Assembly (NCBI RefSeq): GCF_001427985.1
Contig: NZ_LMSA01000002.1
Location: 29,550 to 93,549, forward strand
Reading direction: 5' to 3'
DNA length: 64,000 nt
From: Knoellia sp. Soil729
GTDB taxonomy: Bacteria; Actinomycetota; Actinomycetes; Actinomycetales; Dermatophilaceae
Below the pieces are notes generated by a model. The model made no database searches. It saw only the letters and a list, made by a program, of their open reading frames with translations, and had not been told where the DNA came from. The position numbers and the translations under genes were made by a program. Positions 1-9,617 of the stretch are shown here, in pieces (the stretch's first letter is position 1; every line of letters starts with the position of its first letter).

Positions 1-680
1 CCCTGCCGTGCCTCCAGGTCCGCAAGCGGGTATGCCGTGTCGAGACCGAAGCCTCCCACCCGGGTCCGTCGCAGAGCAGTGAGGTGCCCGGCCGAGCCCA
101 GCGCCGTGCCGAGGTCACGGGCCAGGGCCCGGACGTAGGTGCCGGAGGAGACGGTGACGTCGACGTCCGCGTCGACGAGGTGCAGGCCCGCCTCCAGCGA
201 CCGGCGGACGCCACGGACCTCGAAGCGGGAGACGGTCACCGGACGGGCCGGGAGGTCGACGGACTCCCCCGCACGGGCCCGGTGGTAGGAGCGCTGGCCC
301 TTGACCTTGATGGCGCTGACCGAGCTGGGGACCTGCTGGATGTCACCGGTGAGGGTGCCCACGGCTGCGGCGATCGCCTCGTCGCTCACCCGCGCGGCAC
401 CGGGAGCGACGGTCACCTCGCCCTCCGCGTCATCGGTGAGCGTGGCCTGCCCGAGCCGGATCGTCGCCGTGTAGTCCTTGTCGCAGCCGACGAGGAAGGT
501 GAGCAGCCTGGTGGCGCGTCCGACGCCGAGGACGAGCACCCCCGTCGCCATCGGGTCGAGGGTGCCGGCGTGTCCGACCTTGCGGGTGTTGCACAGGCGC
601 CGGGCGCGGGCGACCACGTCGTGGCTGGTCCAGTCGGTCGGCTTGTCGACGATGAGCAGGCCGTCGACCGTCTCGCTCAC
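1..680 (-). CDS. truB: tRNA pseudouridine(55) synthase TruB (3' end outside window)
   Basis: Converts U55 of the tRNA T-loop to pseudouridine. The GTG start lies at 678-680 and overlaps the rbfA stop (GTGA), so the two genes are translationally coupled. About 226 residues are visible; the C-terminus runs off the left edge. The N-terminus reads VDGLLIVDKPTDWTSHDVV and is followed by GHAGTLDPMATGVL, the TruB catalytic motif with nucleophile Asp at about residue 42. The later segment with SSGTYVRALARDLG is also typical of the family. It is the last visible gene of the rbfA-truB unit. Confidence 0.95.
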   Translation of the reverse strand, partial: MSETVDGLLIVDKPTDWTSHDVVARARRLCNTRKVGHAGTLDPMATGVLVLGVGRATRLLTFLVGCDKDYTATIRLGQATLTDDAEGEVTVAPGAARVSDEAIAAAVGTLTGDIQQVPSSVSAIKVKGQRSYHRARAGESVDLPARPVTVSRFEVRGVRRSLEAGLHLVDADVDVTVSSGTYVRALARDLGTALGSAGHLTALRRTRVGGFGLDTAYPLADLEARQ

Positions 681-1195
681 GCGCGGTCGGTGCTGGGAGT
701 CCCGGTGACCGCGTCGGACGCTGGGGCCTGACGCACGTCGCCGGCGGGTGCCTGGTCGGCGTCGGCGTCGGCGTCCTCGTCGTCGTGGCGGTAGGGGTCG
801 GGGTCACCGGCGTGGGTGGCACCCGCGGCGGCGGCAGCGACCTGCGCGTCGCGCTCGCGTGCCTCCTGCAGGAGGACCTCGAGGTGCGCCGCCGTCTCGG
901 GGATGGCGTCGGCGATGAACTCGAGCGACGGTGTGAGGCGGATGCCGAGGTTCTTGCCGACGTGGCTGCGGAGCTTGCCGCGGTTCTCCTCGAGCAGGTA
1001 GGTCGTCTTGGCGCGCTGCGCGTCGTCACCGAACACGGTGTAGAACACCGACGCGTGCTGCAGGTCGTTGGTCACGCGCACGTCGGTGATGGTCACGAAA
1101 CCGAGGTCGGGGTCCTTGATGATCGAGCCCAGGCCTGCAGCGATGAGGGTCTTGATGCGGTCGGCGACCTTGCGGGCGCGGGCGGCGTCAGCCAC
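677..1195 (-). CDS. rbfA: 30S ribosome-binding factor RbfA
   Basis: Late 30S maturation factor that binds near 16S rRNA helix 1 and is needed at low temperature. I chose the GTG at 1193-1195 because GGAG sits six bases upstream; longer in-frame starts have no ribosome-binding site. The product is 172 residues. A KH-like RbfA core (RKVADRIKTLIA, then DPDLGFVTITDVRVTNDLQHA) covers about residues 6-115. It is followed by an Ala/Asp-rich tail of about 55 residues, longer than in E. coli RbfA. It overlaps truB downstream. A gene for a DUF4262 protein separates it from infB, its usual neighbour. Confidence 0.94.
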   Translation of the reverse strand: MADAARARKVADRIKTLIAAGLGSIIKDPDLGFVTITDVRVTNDLQHASVFYTVFGDDAQRAKTTYLLEENRGKLRSHVGKNLGIRLTPSLEFIADAIPETAAHLEVLLQEARERDAQVAAAAAGATHAGDPDPYRHDDEDADADADQAPAGDVRQAPASDAVTGTPSTDRA

Positions 1196-1372
1196 GACAA
1201 CTCCTTCACAGATGTTTGGTGGTGCCCGCACACACTATGCGCCCGGCGCGCAGGCGCAGAACCGGACAAGGGATCGACGTCGGAGTCGACATCGGGCGAC
1301 ACGCGTGCGCCATGACGCGGGCTGCGGCAGGTCGCCCGATCTCGACGTGATGGCGTGGGTGCCGCACGTCCA
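1196..1372. other. Intergenic region upstream of rbfA
   Basis: Between the DUF4262 stop and the rbfA start lie 177 bases. I see only the rbfA ribosome-binding site (GGAG near 1202-1205). No clear promoter boxes or hairpins were found, though transcription of rbfA-truB may begin here. Confidence 0.4.
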
Positions 1373-2287
1373 TCAGGGCACCGTCACCACGGTCCACTCG
1401 CAGTCGACGGTCGGGCGGTGTGCCTGCTCATCAAGGCCGAGCCCACTCAGGGCGCGCAGGCTCGGCGCCGAGCGGACCAGGTGGGCGAGATGCGCACGTC
1501 TCATCTCCTCGGTGGCGTGGCCCTCAGCGCCGCAGTGGAGGCTCCAGTCCTCGCTGTGCTCCCGGTCGGACTCCCGGGCCACGAACAGGACGGCTTCTCC
1601 GTGCTCCACGACGTGCACGCAGGAGAAAGCCAGCCGATCAGGTGGGACGGGGAAGTCCCACGAGGGGTCGACCGCCACGCCACCGGTGTGTGTGATCGGG
1701 TCGCGCCAGGACGGTGGCTGACGCTCGTCGAGGACAGGAGGCGCACCCGGCTGCCAGGCGAACAGGCCGGCGGTGCTGGGCCACACGATGGCCAGCGCTT
1801 CGGGCCGGCGTCGGTGGAACCACCCCGACCACGTCACCGTCTCGCGCAGCCCGTCGTCCGCGACGCCTTCCACGACGACCGGGACACCCGCCAGCACGTC
1901 CTCGAGGACATCGCCCGGGGCGAACCGTCGGCCAGCCATGACCTGGTGGGCCAGGTGGTTGAGCGCCTGGTGCATCACCGTGGGGTCCAGCCCGGACATG
2001 AGGAGCTCTGGGTGACCGCACCGGTGGCCGAGGCCAACGGTGTACGCGAAGGCTGGAACGGCAGTGCCGTGGTGGTCCTGCGCAGGGTGGTGATGGGCGT
2101 GGTCACCGTGCTCGCAACCGGCCTCGTCGGAGACCAGACTCACCTGCCAAACGTGACGCAGGATCGTGTCGATGGTCCGGCGATCCTCGACGTCGTAGGA
2201 CCCGGCCGGCCGGCAGATGTGGCAGTCACACCCCGCGGACGCCGGCAGCGGACCCATCCACTCGGGCTCAGCTCCTCGCTCTGACAT
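1373..2287 (-). CDS. DUF4262 domain protein
   Basis: A 304-residue protein of unknown function. The ATG at 2285-2287 is preceded by GGGGAGCGC. The DUF4262 features are visible: a Cys-rich start (CDCHIC, about residues 18-23), the AYTVGLGHRCGHPELLMSGL segment, and a region with HQALNHLAHQVMAG. A His-rich stretch (HGDHAHHHPAQDHH) lies near residues 65-80. It is placed between infB and rbfA, which normally adjoin, and the hairpin behind infB isolates it from that gene. Its own promoter should lie in 2288-2388. DUF4262 proteins have no established activity, so I give no function. Confidence 0.8.
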   Translation of the reverse strand: MSERGAEPEWMGPLPASAGCDCHICRPAGSYDVEDRRTIDTILRHVWQVSLVSDEAGCEHGDHAHHHPAQDHHGTAVPAFAYTVGLGHRCGHPELLMSGLDPTVMHQALNHLAHQVMAGRRFAPGDVLEDVLAGVPVVVEGVADDGLRETVTWSGWFHRRRPEALAIVWPSTAGLFAWQPGAPPVLDERQPPSWRDPITHTGGVAVDPSWDFPVPPDRLAFSCVHVVEHGEAVLFVARESDREHSEDWSLHCGAEGHATEEMRRAHLAHLVRSAPSLRALSGLGLDEQAHRPTVDCEWTVVTVP

Positions 2288-2388
2288 GCGCTCCCCACCT
2301 CGTGACTCAGCAGTGCCACCGGCGGCACTGGCGGTCACCCTAGAGCGTGCGGGCGACAACGCTCGGTGACCGCCGTCGTAAACGCGAG

Positions 2389-2421
2389 CGGCCGGCATAC
2401 CGAAAGTCGGTATGCCGGCCG
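2389..2421 (-). terminator. Hairpin behind infB built from an inverted CGGCATAC pair
   Basis: A perfect 15-bp stem (2389-2403 and 2407-2421) with a 3-base loop lies 21 bases past the infB stop. Each arm contains the window's over-represented octamer (CGGCATAC at 2393-2400, GTATGCCG at 2410-2417). There is no U-tract, as is common for GC-rich actinobacterial hairpins. Its position suggests termination of the nusA-infB transcript before the DUF4262 gene. Confidence 0.75.
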
Positions 2422-2441
2422 GTCACGTCAGGCGATCAGCC

Positions 2442-5369
2442 TCAGGCGCGGGGCTTCTCTCGCATCTCGTAGGTGGCGATGAGGTCGCCGAGCTGCAGGT
2501 CGTTGTAGGACCCCAGGTTGATGCCGCACTCGAAGCCCTCACGGACCTCGGTGACGTCATCCTTGAAGCGGCGCAGGCCGGCGATCTCGACGTTCTCGGA
2601 GACGACGACTCCGGCACGCGTGATGCGTGCCTTGGTGCCGCGCTTGATCTCGCCACTGCGCACGATCGAGCCGGCGATGTTGCCGAACTTGCTCGAGCGG
2701 AAGATCTCGCGGATCTCGGCGGTACCGAGCTCGACCTCTTCGTACTCGGGCTTGAGCATGCCCTTGAGCGACTGCTCGATCTCCTCGATGGCCTGGTAGA
2801 TCACCGAGTAGTAGCGGATCTCGACGCCCTCACGCTCGGCGTAGTCAGCGTTCAGGCCCTCGGCCCGGACGTTGAAGCCGATGATGATGGCGTTGGAGGC
2901 CACGGCCAGGTTGATGTTGTTCATCGTGATGGCGCCGACACCGCGGTCGATGATCCGCAGGTCAACGTCCTCGCCCACATCGATCTGGAGGAGTGCGTCC
3001 TCGAGGGCTTCGACGGAACCGGACACGTCACCCTTGAGGATGAGGTTGAGGGTGTCGACCTTGCCCTGCGCGATGGCCTCGTTGAGGTCCTCGAGCGAGA
3101 TGCGCTTGCGCGCCTTGGCCAGGCTGGCCTGACGGTCGGCCGACTCGCGGCGCTCCGCGATCTGTCGCGCGGTCCGGTCATCGGGTGCGACGACGAACGT
3201 GTCGCCTGCACGCGGGACCGAGCTCAGACCGAGCACCTGGACCGGACGCGACGGGGTCGCCTCCTGGAGGTTGTTGCCGTGCTCGTCGAGCATGGCGCGA
3301 ACGCGACCGTAGGAGCTGCCGGTGACGATGGCGTCACCGACGTGGAGCGTGCCGGACTGGATGAGCACCGTCGCGGTCGCACCACGACCCTTGTCGAGGT
3401 TGGCCTCGATCGCGACACCACGGGCGTCACGGTCGGGGTTGGCCCGCAGGTCGAGCGCGGCGTCGGCGGTGAGCAGGACTGCCTCGAGCAGTGCGTCGAT
3501 GTTCTCGCCCTGCTTGGCCGAGACGTCGACGAACATGGTCTCGCCGCCGTACTCCTCGGCGACGAGGTTGTACTCGGTGAGCTGCTGACGGATCTTGGAC
3601 GGGTTGGCGCCCTCGACGTCGATCTTGTTGACCGCGACGACGATCGGGACATCCGCAGCCTGGGCGTGGTTGAGCGCCTCGATGGTCTGCGGCATGACGC
3701 CGTCGTCGGCAGCGACGACGAGGATCGCGATGTCCGTGACCTTCGCACCACGAGCACGCATGGCGGTGAACGCCTCGTGACCCGGGGTGTCGATGAAGGT
3801 GATCGGACGATCGACGCCCTCGTGCTCCTTGTGGATCTGGTAGGCACCGATGTGCTGGGTGATGCCACCGGACTCACCACCAGCCACGTTCTCGTTGCGG
3901 ATCGCGTCGAGAAGTCGCGTCTTTCCGTGGTCGACGTGACCCATGACGGTCACGACCGGCGGGCGAGCCGCGAGGTCGTCCTCGTCCTCGGCGTCGACGC
4001 CGATCTCGAGGTTGATGGAGAAGGCGTCGAACAGCTCCTTCTCCTCCTCCTCGGGGGAGACCATGCGGATGTCGTAGCCGAGCTCGGCACCGAGCAGACG
4101 GAACGTGTCCTCGTCGAGGCTCTGGGTCGCGGTCGCCATCTCACCGAGGTGGAACATCACCGTGACGAGCGAGCCCGGGCTGGCGTTGATCTTGTCGGCG
4201 AAGTCCGTGAGGGAGGCACCCTGGCGCACCTGGATGATGGTCTTGCCATCACCACGGGGAACGCTCACGCCACCGATCGAGGGTCCCTGCATCTCCTCGA
4301 ACTCCATGCGCTTGGCGCGCTTGGACTTGCGGGCGCGACCGGGACGGCCACCTCCGCGACCGAATGCACCAGCGGTCGAGCCGCGACCGGCTCCACCGCG
4401 GAAGCCACCGCCACCGGGACGACCGGCAAAGCCGCCGCCTGCACCGGGACCGCCACCGGGACGACCCGGGCCACCGGCTCCGGGACGACCGCCGCGACCA
4501 CCGGGGCCGGGACGCTCACCCGGACGGGCGACCGCACTGGAGGACGGCATCATGCCGGGGCTCGGACGGGCGCCACCGGGACGGGGACCGGCTGCACCGG
4601 CGCCCGCACCTGCGGGACCACCGGGACGCGGACCACTGCGCGGACGCGGCATGCCCTGGCTCGGAGCGAACGGGTTGTTGCCCGGACGGGCGGCACCGCC
4701 GCCTTCGCGGCCACCCTCGCGGGGCGCATCACGACCGGCGTCACGACCGGCGTCACGACCGCCATCGCGGCCCTGGCGCATGCCCTGGCTGGGAGCGAAC
4801 GGGTTGTTGCCCGGGCGCGGGGAGCCCGCACCGGGGCGCGGCGCCGGACGGGCACCGGAGTCGGGGGTCGCCCGAGCGGCCGGGGCCGAGGGGGCGGGAG
4901 CCGCCGGAGTGGGGGCTGCGGGCGCGGGCGCGGCCGGAGCGGGTGCGGCCTTGGCAGCCGGAGCGGCAGGGGCCGGAGCCGCCGGGGCGGGAGCGCCCGG
5001 GGCAGGTGCTGCAGCAGCGGCGGGGGCAGGAGCCGGAGCGGACGCCGGAGCGGAGGGAGCCTTGGGGCCGGGAGCAGCCGGTGCGGCTGCAGCGGCGGAC
5101 TCAGCCGGGGCCGAGGGTGCTGCGGGCGCAGCAGGACCGGGCGTGCCCGGCTTGGCCGGCGCCTTCTGGGCGGCCGGCTTGGCTGCCTCGCTGGGGGCTG
5201 CTGCGGGGGCGGCGACCGGGAACTTCTCCTGGTAGCGGCGAACGACGGGCGCCTCGACGGTGGAGGACGCCGACTTGACGTACTCACCCATGTCGTTGAG
5301 GCGCTCGAGGAGGACCTTGCTGGTCACTCCCACTTCTTTGGCGAGTGCAGAGACTCGAACCTTTGCCAC
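2442..5369 (-). CDS. infB: Translation initiation factor IF-2
   Basis: GTPase that delivers fMet-tRNA to the 30S subunit and promotes subunit joining. The GTG start at 5367-5369 has a strong AGAAGGAGA site. The product is 975 residues. It has an N-terminal IF2-N helix domain (about 1-52) and a low-complexity Pro/Ala then Gly/Arg-rich linker (about 53-345) in which [10 protein letters not shown] occurs twice. The G domain follows, with GHVDHGKT at about 475-482, DTPGH and NKID. The C-terminal beta-barrel and IF2-C domains complete it. The linker is long even for actinobacteria. It lies downstream of rimP-nusA-ylxR and ends just before a hairpin. Confidence 0.97.
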   Translation of the reverse strand: MAKVRVSALAKEVGVTSKVLLERLNDMGEYVKSASSTVEAPVVRRYQEKFPVAAPAAAPSEAAKPAAQKAPAKPGTPGPAAPAAPSAPAESAAAAAPAAPGPKAPSAPASAPAPAPAAAAAPAPGAPAPAAPAPAAPAAKAAPAPAAPAPAAPTPAAPAPSAPAARATPDSGARPAPRPGAGSPRPGNNPFAPSQGMRQGRDGGRDAGRDAGRDAPREGGREGGGAARPGNNPFAPSQGMPRPRSGPRPGGPAGAGAGAAGPRPGGARPSPGMMPSSSAVARPGERPGPGGRGGRPGAGGPGRPGGGPGAGGGFAGRPGGGGFRGGAGRGSTAGAFGRGGGRPGRARKSKRAKRMEFEEMQGPSIGGVSVPRGDGKTIIQVRQGASLTDFADKINASPGSLVTVMFHLGEMATATQSLDEDTFRLLGAELGYDIRMVSPEEEEKELFDAFSINLEIGVDAEDEDDLAARPPVVTVMGHVDHGKTRLLDAIRNENVAGGESGGITQHIGAYQIHKEHEGVDRPITFIDTPGHEAFTAMRARGAKVTDIAILVVAADDGVMPQTIEALNHAQAADVPIVVAVNKIDVEGANPSKIRQQLTEYNLVAEEYGGETMFVDVSAKQGENIDALLEAVLLTADAALDLRANPDRDARGVAIEANLDKGRGATATVLIQSGTLHVGDAIVTGSSYGRVRAMLDEHGNNLQEATPSRPVQVLGLSSVPRAGDTFVVAPDDRTARQIAERRESADRQASLAKARKRISLEDLNEAIAQGKVDTLNLILKGDVSGSVEALEDALLQIDVGEDVDLRIIDRGVGAITMNNINLAVASNAIIIGFNVRAEGLNADYAEREGVEIRYYSVIYQAIEEIEQSLKGMLKPEYEEVELGTAEIREIFRSSKFGNIAGSIVRSGEIKRGTKARITRAGVVVSENVEIAGLRRFKDDVTEVREGFECGINLGSYNDLQLGDLIATYEMREKPRA

Positions 5370-5443
5370 GTTTCTTTCTCCTTCTTCCGGTCCGTGCGAC
5401 CTGACGAAGCAGAAGGGCGCGGACCTTTAGTACTGGGGGGAGC

Positions 5444-5848
5444 TCATTGCTGAGTTCTCATCGGGTGCTCATCAGCGTCAAACCCGCTCTCGGTTCCCTT
5501 GGGACGGTTGGTTGTCTGCTCGTGGGTGGTGATCCACTCCGCCACGGCGGCGGTGTCCAGCGGTGCGCTGACTCGCAGCGCACGCCCGAACGCCCGACGT
5601 CGGACGGCGAGGGCAAAACAGTCCTCGGTGGGATGCAGCCAAGCGCCGCGCCCCGGAAGACATCGTCGGAGGTCTGGGACAAGGTCCCCGTGACCTCCGG
5701 CGACCACTCGCAGGAGTGCCGACCGGCTATCCGTTGCTCTGCATCCCACACAGGTGCGCACGGGCTCCACCACAGACGATGTATGCCGTGTGCCCGCCTC
5801 AGCGTGCAACGCCCGAGCCCGGGTTCCAGTCCGGTCGGTCCCCTCCAC
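5444..5848 (-). CDS. ylxR: YlxR/DUF448 family RNA-binding protein
   Basis: Small basic protein always found between nusA and infB; B. subtilis YlxR is a nucleoid-associated regulator that also binds RNase P RNA. The core VRTCVGCRATDSRSALLRVV and the GRGAWLHPTEDCFALAVRRR segment are diagnostic, with the two Cys of CVGC visible. The longest frame starts with GTG at 5846-5848, 8 bases after nusA. A GTG at 5768-5770, just before EPVRTCVGC, would give a family-sized protein of 108 residues and is a serious alternative. Neither start has a convincing ribosome-binding site. A CGGCATAC octamer lies between the two candidate starts. Confidence 0.85.
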   Translation of the reverse strand: MEGTDRTGTRARALHAEAGTRHTSSVVEPVRTCVGCRATDSRSALLRVVAGGHGDLVPDLRRCLPGRGAWLHPTEDCFALAVRRRAFGRALRVSAPLDTAAVAEWITTHEQTTNRPKGTESGFDADEHPMRTQQ

Positions 5849-5856
5849 TCTAGCGC

Positions 5857-7032
5857 CTAGCGAGCGTCGGGCGCGTCATCGGAGGTGTCGGCCGTGCTCG
5901 GGGCAGGTGACTGACCGCCCGTTGCGCCGGGGTTGTCGGAGCGGATGTCGATGCGCCAGCCGGTGAGCTTGGCGGCGAGGCGGGCGTTCTGGCCCTCGCG
6001 CCCGATGGCCAGCGAGAGCTGGTAGTCGGGCACGATGACGCGGGCGGCGCGCAGGTTCCAGTCGACGATCTCGACCGACTGCACCCGCGAGGGGCTGAGC
6101 GCCGAGGCGATGAAGGTGGCCGGGTCGTCGCTGAAGTCGACGATGTCGATCTTCTCGCCGTGGAGCTCGGCCATGACGGCCCGCACGCGCGCACCCATGG
6201 GGCCGATGCAGGCGCCCTTGGCGTTGAGGCCGGCGACCTTGGTGTGCACGGCGATCTTGGTGCGGTGCCCGGACTCGCGAGCCAGGGCGGCGATCTCGAC
6301 GCTGCCGTCGGCGATCTCGGGGACCTCGAGGGCAAAGAGCTTGCGCACGAGGTTGGGGTGGGTGCGGGACAGGCCGATCTGCGGGCCGCGCAGGCCGCGC
6401 TTGACGCTCACGACGTAGACGCGCAGGCGCTGCCCGTGGACGTACTTCTCGCCGGGCACCTGCTCGGCGAGCGGCAGGATGCCCTCGACCGTGCCGAAGT
6501 CGACGGTGACGTGGCGCGGGTCCGGGCTCTGCTGGATGACGCCGGCGACGATGTCACCCTCGCGCCCCTTGAAGTCGCCCATGATCGCGTCGTCCTCGAT
6601 GTCGCGCAGGCGCTGGACGATGACCTGGCGGGCCGTCGCCGCGGCGACGCGGCCGAAGTCGGAGGGGGTGTCGTCGAACTCCGGACCGTACTCACGGCGC
6701 ATCCTCGGCGCACGCGGCTCGCTCGCCACCTCCGCTGCGTCTGCGGATCCGGTGGCTGGAGCAGCCGCATCCGCAGACGTTGCGTCGGAGGCAGGCGTGG
6801 CAGGGTCGGTGGGCTCGGCCGGCTCGTCCTCGACCGGGACCTCGAACTCCTCGCGGGCCCAGATCGTCACGTGACCGGTCTTGCGGTCCAGCTCCGCGCG
6901 CGAGCTGCGGTAGGCGCCCTCGGTGCGCTGGTAGGCGAGGAGGAGCGCCTGCTCGATGGCGGGGATGAGCACGTCGAGCGAGATGTCACGCTCGCGCTCG
7001 ACACCCCGGAGGACGGCGAGGTCGATGTCCAT
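5857..7032 (-). CDS. nusA: Transcription termination/antitermination factor NusA
   Basis: RNA polymerase-bound elongation factor that modulates pausing, termination and antitermination. ATG at 7030-7032 follows CAGGAGAGCTGACC, 2 bases after the rimP stop. The 391-residue protein has the NusA N-terminal domain, an S1 domain (about residues 165-240), and two KH domains ([18 protein letters not shown] and [19 protein letters not shown]). It lacks the E. coli C-terminal repeats, as other actinobacterial NusA do. An Ala/Asp/Pro-rich insertion (about residues 65-125) splits the N-terminal domain. Part of that insertion is encoded by a palindromic repeat also found upstream of pyrH. Confidence 0.96.
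   Translation of the reverse strand: MDIDLAVLRGVERERDISLDVLIPAIEQALLLAYQRTEGAYRSSRAELDRKTGHVTIWAREEFEVPVEDEPAEPTDPATPASDATSADAAAPATGSADAAEVASEPRAPRMRREYGPEFDDTPSDFGRVAAATARQVIVQRLRDIEDDAIMGDFKGREGDIVAGVIQQSPDPRHVTVDFGTVEGILPLAEQVPGEKYVHGQRLRVYVVSVKRGLRGPQIGLSRTHPNLVRKLFALEVPEIADGSVEIAALARESGHRTKIAVHTKVAGLNAKGACIGPMGARVRAVMAELHGEKIDIVDFSDDPATFIASALSPSRVQSVEIVDWNLRAARVIVPDYQLSLAIGREGQNARLAAKLTGWRIDIRSDNPGATGGQSPAPSTADTSDDAPDAR
6736..6780. repeat. Palindromic repeat inside nusA (family 2)
   Basis: Arms CGTCTGCGGAT (6738-6748) and ATCCGCAGACG (6769-6779) are perfect inverted copies around an inner GGCTG-CAGCC hairpin. The 44-base unit matches the minus strand of 42847-42894, between tsf and pyrH, at about 38 of 44 positions. 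Here it is read in frame and encodes about residues 85-99 of the NusA Ala-rich insertion. Confidence 0.75.
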
Positions 7033-7034
7033 GG

Positions 7035-7565
7035 TCAGCTCTCCTGATCTTGTGGTGCGTGGTCCGGGCGCGAGAACTCGACCTGCACGTCGGCACGCTC
7101 GATCGCGGCATACGCAAAGGTCTCGTTGCGGGCGGGGTCCTTCTTCTTGGCCGGGACCTCGAGGGTGAGGTCGTCGGTGCCGGCGCGCACGACGCGCCCG
7201 GTGACGGGCTCGGCCCCCTGGGGAGCGAGCACGACCAGGCGGCCCACGTTGCGGCGGAAGTGTGAGGCGTTCGTGAGTGGCCGGGAGACGCCGGGCGAGG
7301 TGACCTCGAGGGTGTAGGGCTGCTCGCCGAGCACGTCGGACTCGTCGAGAGCGTCGCTCACTGTGCGGGTCGCGGCCGCGATCTCGTCGAGGGAGAGGGA
7401 GGGCAGGGTCTGCGTGACGTCACCGGTGGCGTCCAGGGCGCGGTCCACGACGACCTTGACGACGCGACGACGTCCGGCGGGGGTGACGACGACGTCCTCG
7501 AGGACGACTCCTGAGCCGTCCAACGCACCAGCGATGAGCTGCTGCACCTCGGTGTCCCGGGTCAT
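7035..7565 (-). CDS. rimP: Ribosome maturation factor RimP
   Basis: 30S maturation factor acting early in assembly of the S12/S5 region. ATG at 7563-7565 follows GGGAGACCG. The 176-residue product has the RimP N-terminal alpha/beta domain ([20 protein letters not shown]) and the diagnostic [19 protein letters not shown] and [14 protein letters not shown] motifs, followed by the SH3-like C-terminal domain. It heads the rimP-nusA-ylxR-infB unit. The 102-base gap to the divergent lipoprotein gene (7566-7667) should hold the operon promoter; I could not identify boxes in it. Confidence 0.95.
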   Translation of the reverse strand: MTRDTEVQQLIAGALDGSGVVLEDVVVTPAGRRRVVKVVVDRALDATGDVTQTLPSLSLDEIAAATRTVSDALDESDVLGEQPYTLEVTSPGVSRPLTNASHFRRNVGRLVVLAPQGAEPVTGRVVRAGTDDLTLEVPAKKKDPARNETFAYAAIERADVQVEFSRPDHAPQDQES

Positions 7566-7667
7566 CGGTCTCCCTCTCTGTAGTTCTCCTCGCTGCACGT
7601 ACCGCTGCGGCGTCGCCCACTCTAGCCGTGGACGGCCGCGCGCTTCCACGCGTGCGAGGATGCCGCC

Positions 7668-8687
7668 ATGCGTGAGGTCACCCCGCCGGGCACCCCGAGC
7701 CCGTCCCGGCGCGTCGTCGCGCTGGGAGCGCTGGGCGTGGCCGTGGCCTCGCTCACGGGCTGCGGCATCCGGCTCGAGGACGACGCGCCGCACGTCCCGC
7801 TGGTGCCGGACCGCTCGCCCATCCCGGGCGAGCAGGCCCTCCTGCACCTCCTGTCGGCCGTGCACGCAGCGGCCCTGGCGCCGGTCGACCCCAGGACACC
7901 GCTCTCGCCCCTCCTCGCCCCCCTGCACCGCACGCAGGCAACAGTCCTCCACGACGCCCTGCGCCAGCGCGGGGTGCCGGAGGACGAGCTCCCCTCGGGC
8001 ACCCCCACGCCGACACCGTCGCTCACGTCGTCGGCCCCTCCGCAGGCGAGCACCACCACTGCGAGCTCACCCACGCCGAGCAGCACAGGGTCGCCTCCGC
8101 CGCCGCCGCCGACGCAGGCCGTGGCCATCGAGGAGACGATCATCTCGGCCGGGGCCGGCTGCGCCGAGGCCGCCGAGGACCTGCGACCCACCGTGGTCGC
8201 CATCCTCGGGCAGGCCCATGCCGCGGTTGACCTTGCGGGCCCCGGCTTCTCAGCGCCCACCACCGCTCCGCCGACGTGGAGCACGCCCGAGGTGTTGGTG
8301 CCTCTCCTCGAGGCGGTGCGCACGTCGACGTACGACCTCCAGGTGGCGGCCGCGCGGTCGTCGCGGTCCGTGCGTGACGAGTGGGCAGTGGGCATCGGCC
8401 GCCTCGAGCGGCTCACCGCCGAGCTCGTGGCCGCGATCGGCGACGGCGCGCCCGCGCCCGATCTCGGCCGGCCACTCCCCCACCCTGTGACGACCGCGGC
8501 CGAGGCGGCCACCCTCGCCACCGAGGCCCTGTCGACCGTGCTCAGCACGTTCGGGAGAACGCTGCGCTCGCTCACGGACGCGGACCCGGAGGCCGCCTTC
8601 GCCGTCGTGCCCGGGTGGCTCGGCACCGTTGCGGCGCAGGCACGCCGGCATGGTGTGCCCCTCACCGCCTTCCCCGGTCTGGCGTGA
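7668..8687 (+). CDS. Lipoprotein with ferritin-like DUF4439 domain
   Basis: A 339-residue secreted lipoprotein. A basic N-terminus, hydrophobic segment and lipobox LTGC (Cys at about residue 28) predict lipidation. Residues 109-140 form a Thr/Ser/Pro linker ending in six prolines. The C-terminal half is alpha-helical and Ala-rich (AAEDLRPTVVAILGQAHAAV, VPLLEAVRTSTYDLQVAAA), in keeping with the DUF4439 ferritin-like fold. Conserved proteins of this type also sit divergently beside rimP in mycobacteria. Metal binding is not shown by the sequence. The GTG of the next gene overlaps its stop, so the two are coupled. Confidence 0.75.
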   Translation: MREVTPPGTPSPSRRVVALGALGVAVASLTGCGIRLEDDAPHVPLVPDRSPIPGEQALLHLLSAVHAAALAPVDPRTPLSPLLAPLHRTQATVLHDALRQRGVPEDELPSGTPTPTPSLTSSAPPQASTTTASSPTPSSTGSPPPPPPTQAVAIEETIISAGAGCAEAAEDLRPTVVAILGQAHAAVDLAGPGFSAPTTAPPTWSTPEVLVPLLEAVRTSTYDLQVAAARSSRSVRDEWAVGIGRLERLTAELVAAIGDGAPAPDLGRPLPHPVTTAAEAATLATEALSTVLSTFGRTLRSLTDADPEAAFAVVPGWLGTVAAQARRHGVPLTAFPGLA

Positions 8688-9610
8688 ACGCGGGGCGGGC
8701 AGGCGAACCGCTGGCACCCCAGGAGTGGCTCACGTGGATGAGCCGCCTCCCCGCCGACGGCGGGCCGACCGGTGAGGACTGGGTCCGTGACGTCGGCCGG
8801 CTGACCCGGGAGTCCATGGACCAGTGGGGCCTTGCCCTGGACGGCGACCCGATGACCGGATGGACGGCTGTCGTCCATCCGGTGGTCCGTCGCGACGACC
8901 CGGACTCGGCTCCGCTCGTCCTCAAGATCGGCTGGCCCCACGTCGAGTCCGCCCAAGAGCACCTCGCCCTGCGTGCCTGGGGCGCGAGGGGCGCCGTCCG
9001 GCTCGTCGCGGCCGACCCGTCGCGAGGCGCGTCCCTGCTCGAACGACTCGACTCCGGCCGCGACCTCAGGACGGTCGACATCGACGAGGCGTGCTCGGTA
9101 ATCGGAGGCCTCTATCGCGACCTCCACATCCCGGCACCACCGAGCTTCAGGACGCTCGCGGGCTACCTCGATCCCTATCTCACGCGCCTGCGCCAGCGCA
9201 CCGACGTGCCACGACGCGTCGTGACCCGCGTGACCGGGCTGGCCCGCGACCTGCTCGCGGAGCCAGGACCGAGGGTGCTGCTCCACACCGACCTCCACTT
9301 CGAGAACGTGCTCGCGGCGAGGCGGGCACCGTGGCTCGCCATCGACCCCAAGCCCTTGGCGGGACCGGCCGGCTACGAGCTGCACCCGTTGCTGCGCAAC
9401 AGGTTCGACGAGCTCGGCACCGGTCCGTCCATGCGCTGGTCCGTGCGTCGCCGGCTCGAGGTGGCCTGTGACGCCGCCGGCCTCGACGCAGACATCGGCA
9501 GGCTGTGGTGCATCGTGCGCTGCGGTGTCGAGATCCTCTGGGCCGCCGTCGACGGGGACGAGGACCAGCTGTCGAAGAACCTCACCCTCCTCAAGGCGCT
9601 CGAGGACTGA
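8684..9610 (+). CDS. Aminoglycoside/hydroxyurea phosphotransferase family protein
   Basis: A 308-residue member of the APH(6)/hydroxyurea phosphotransferase family, kinase-fold enzymes that phosphorylate streptomycin or hydroxyurea; the true substrate here is unknown. GTG at 8684-8686 overlaps the upstream stop (GTGA). Visible features are the N-terminal lobe with LVLKIGWPH (ATP-anchoring Lys), the catalytic loop LLHTDLHFENVLAA, the metal-binding AIDPKPLAGPAGYE and a helical C-terminus. The coupling to a surface lipoprotein gene and the chromosomal setting argue for a housekeeping role rather than acquired resistance. It converges on the response regulator gene with only 7 bases between stops. 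Confidence 0.85.
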   Translation: MNAGRAGEPLAPQEWLTWMSRLPADGGPTGEDWVRDVGRLTRESMDQWGLALDGDPMTGWTAVVHPVVRRDDPDSAPLVLKIGWPHVESAQEHLALRAWGARGAVRLVAADPSRGASLLERLDSGRDLRTVDIDEACSVIGGLYRDLHIPAPPSFRTLAGYLDPYLTRLRQRTDVPRRVVTRVTGLARDLLAEPGPRVLLHTDLHFENVLAARRAPWLAIDPKPLAGPAGYELHPLLRNRFDELGTGPSMRWSVRRRLEVACDAAGLDADIGRLWCIVRCGVEILWAAVDGDEDQLSKNLTLLKALED

Positions 9611-9617
9611 GTCCGGT

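Noticed and set aside
2412-5453. Very long open frame opposite infB on the + strand
   Set aside because: It is the complement of infB; the protein is Arg/Gly/Thr-repetitive in step with the IF-2 linker and has no start signal.
5815-5850. tRNA-like T-arm text (GGGTTCCAGTCC and a CCTCCA end)
   Set aside because: No matching 5' acceptor, D-arm or anticodon arm lies within 90 bases upstream, and the T-loop has C where a purine is required.
7668-9610. Acquired antibiotic-resistance cassette
   Set aside because: The phosphotransferase is coupled to a conserved lipoprotein gene beside rimP, with normal composition and no mobility signals.
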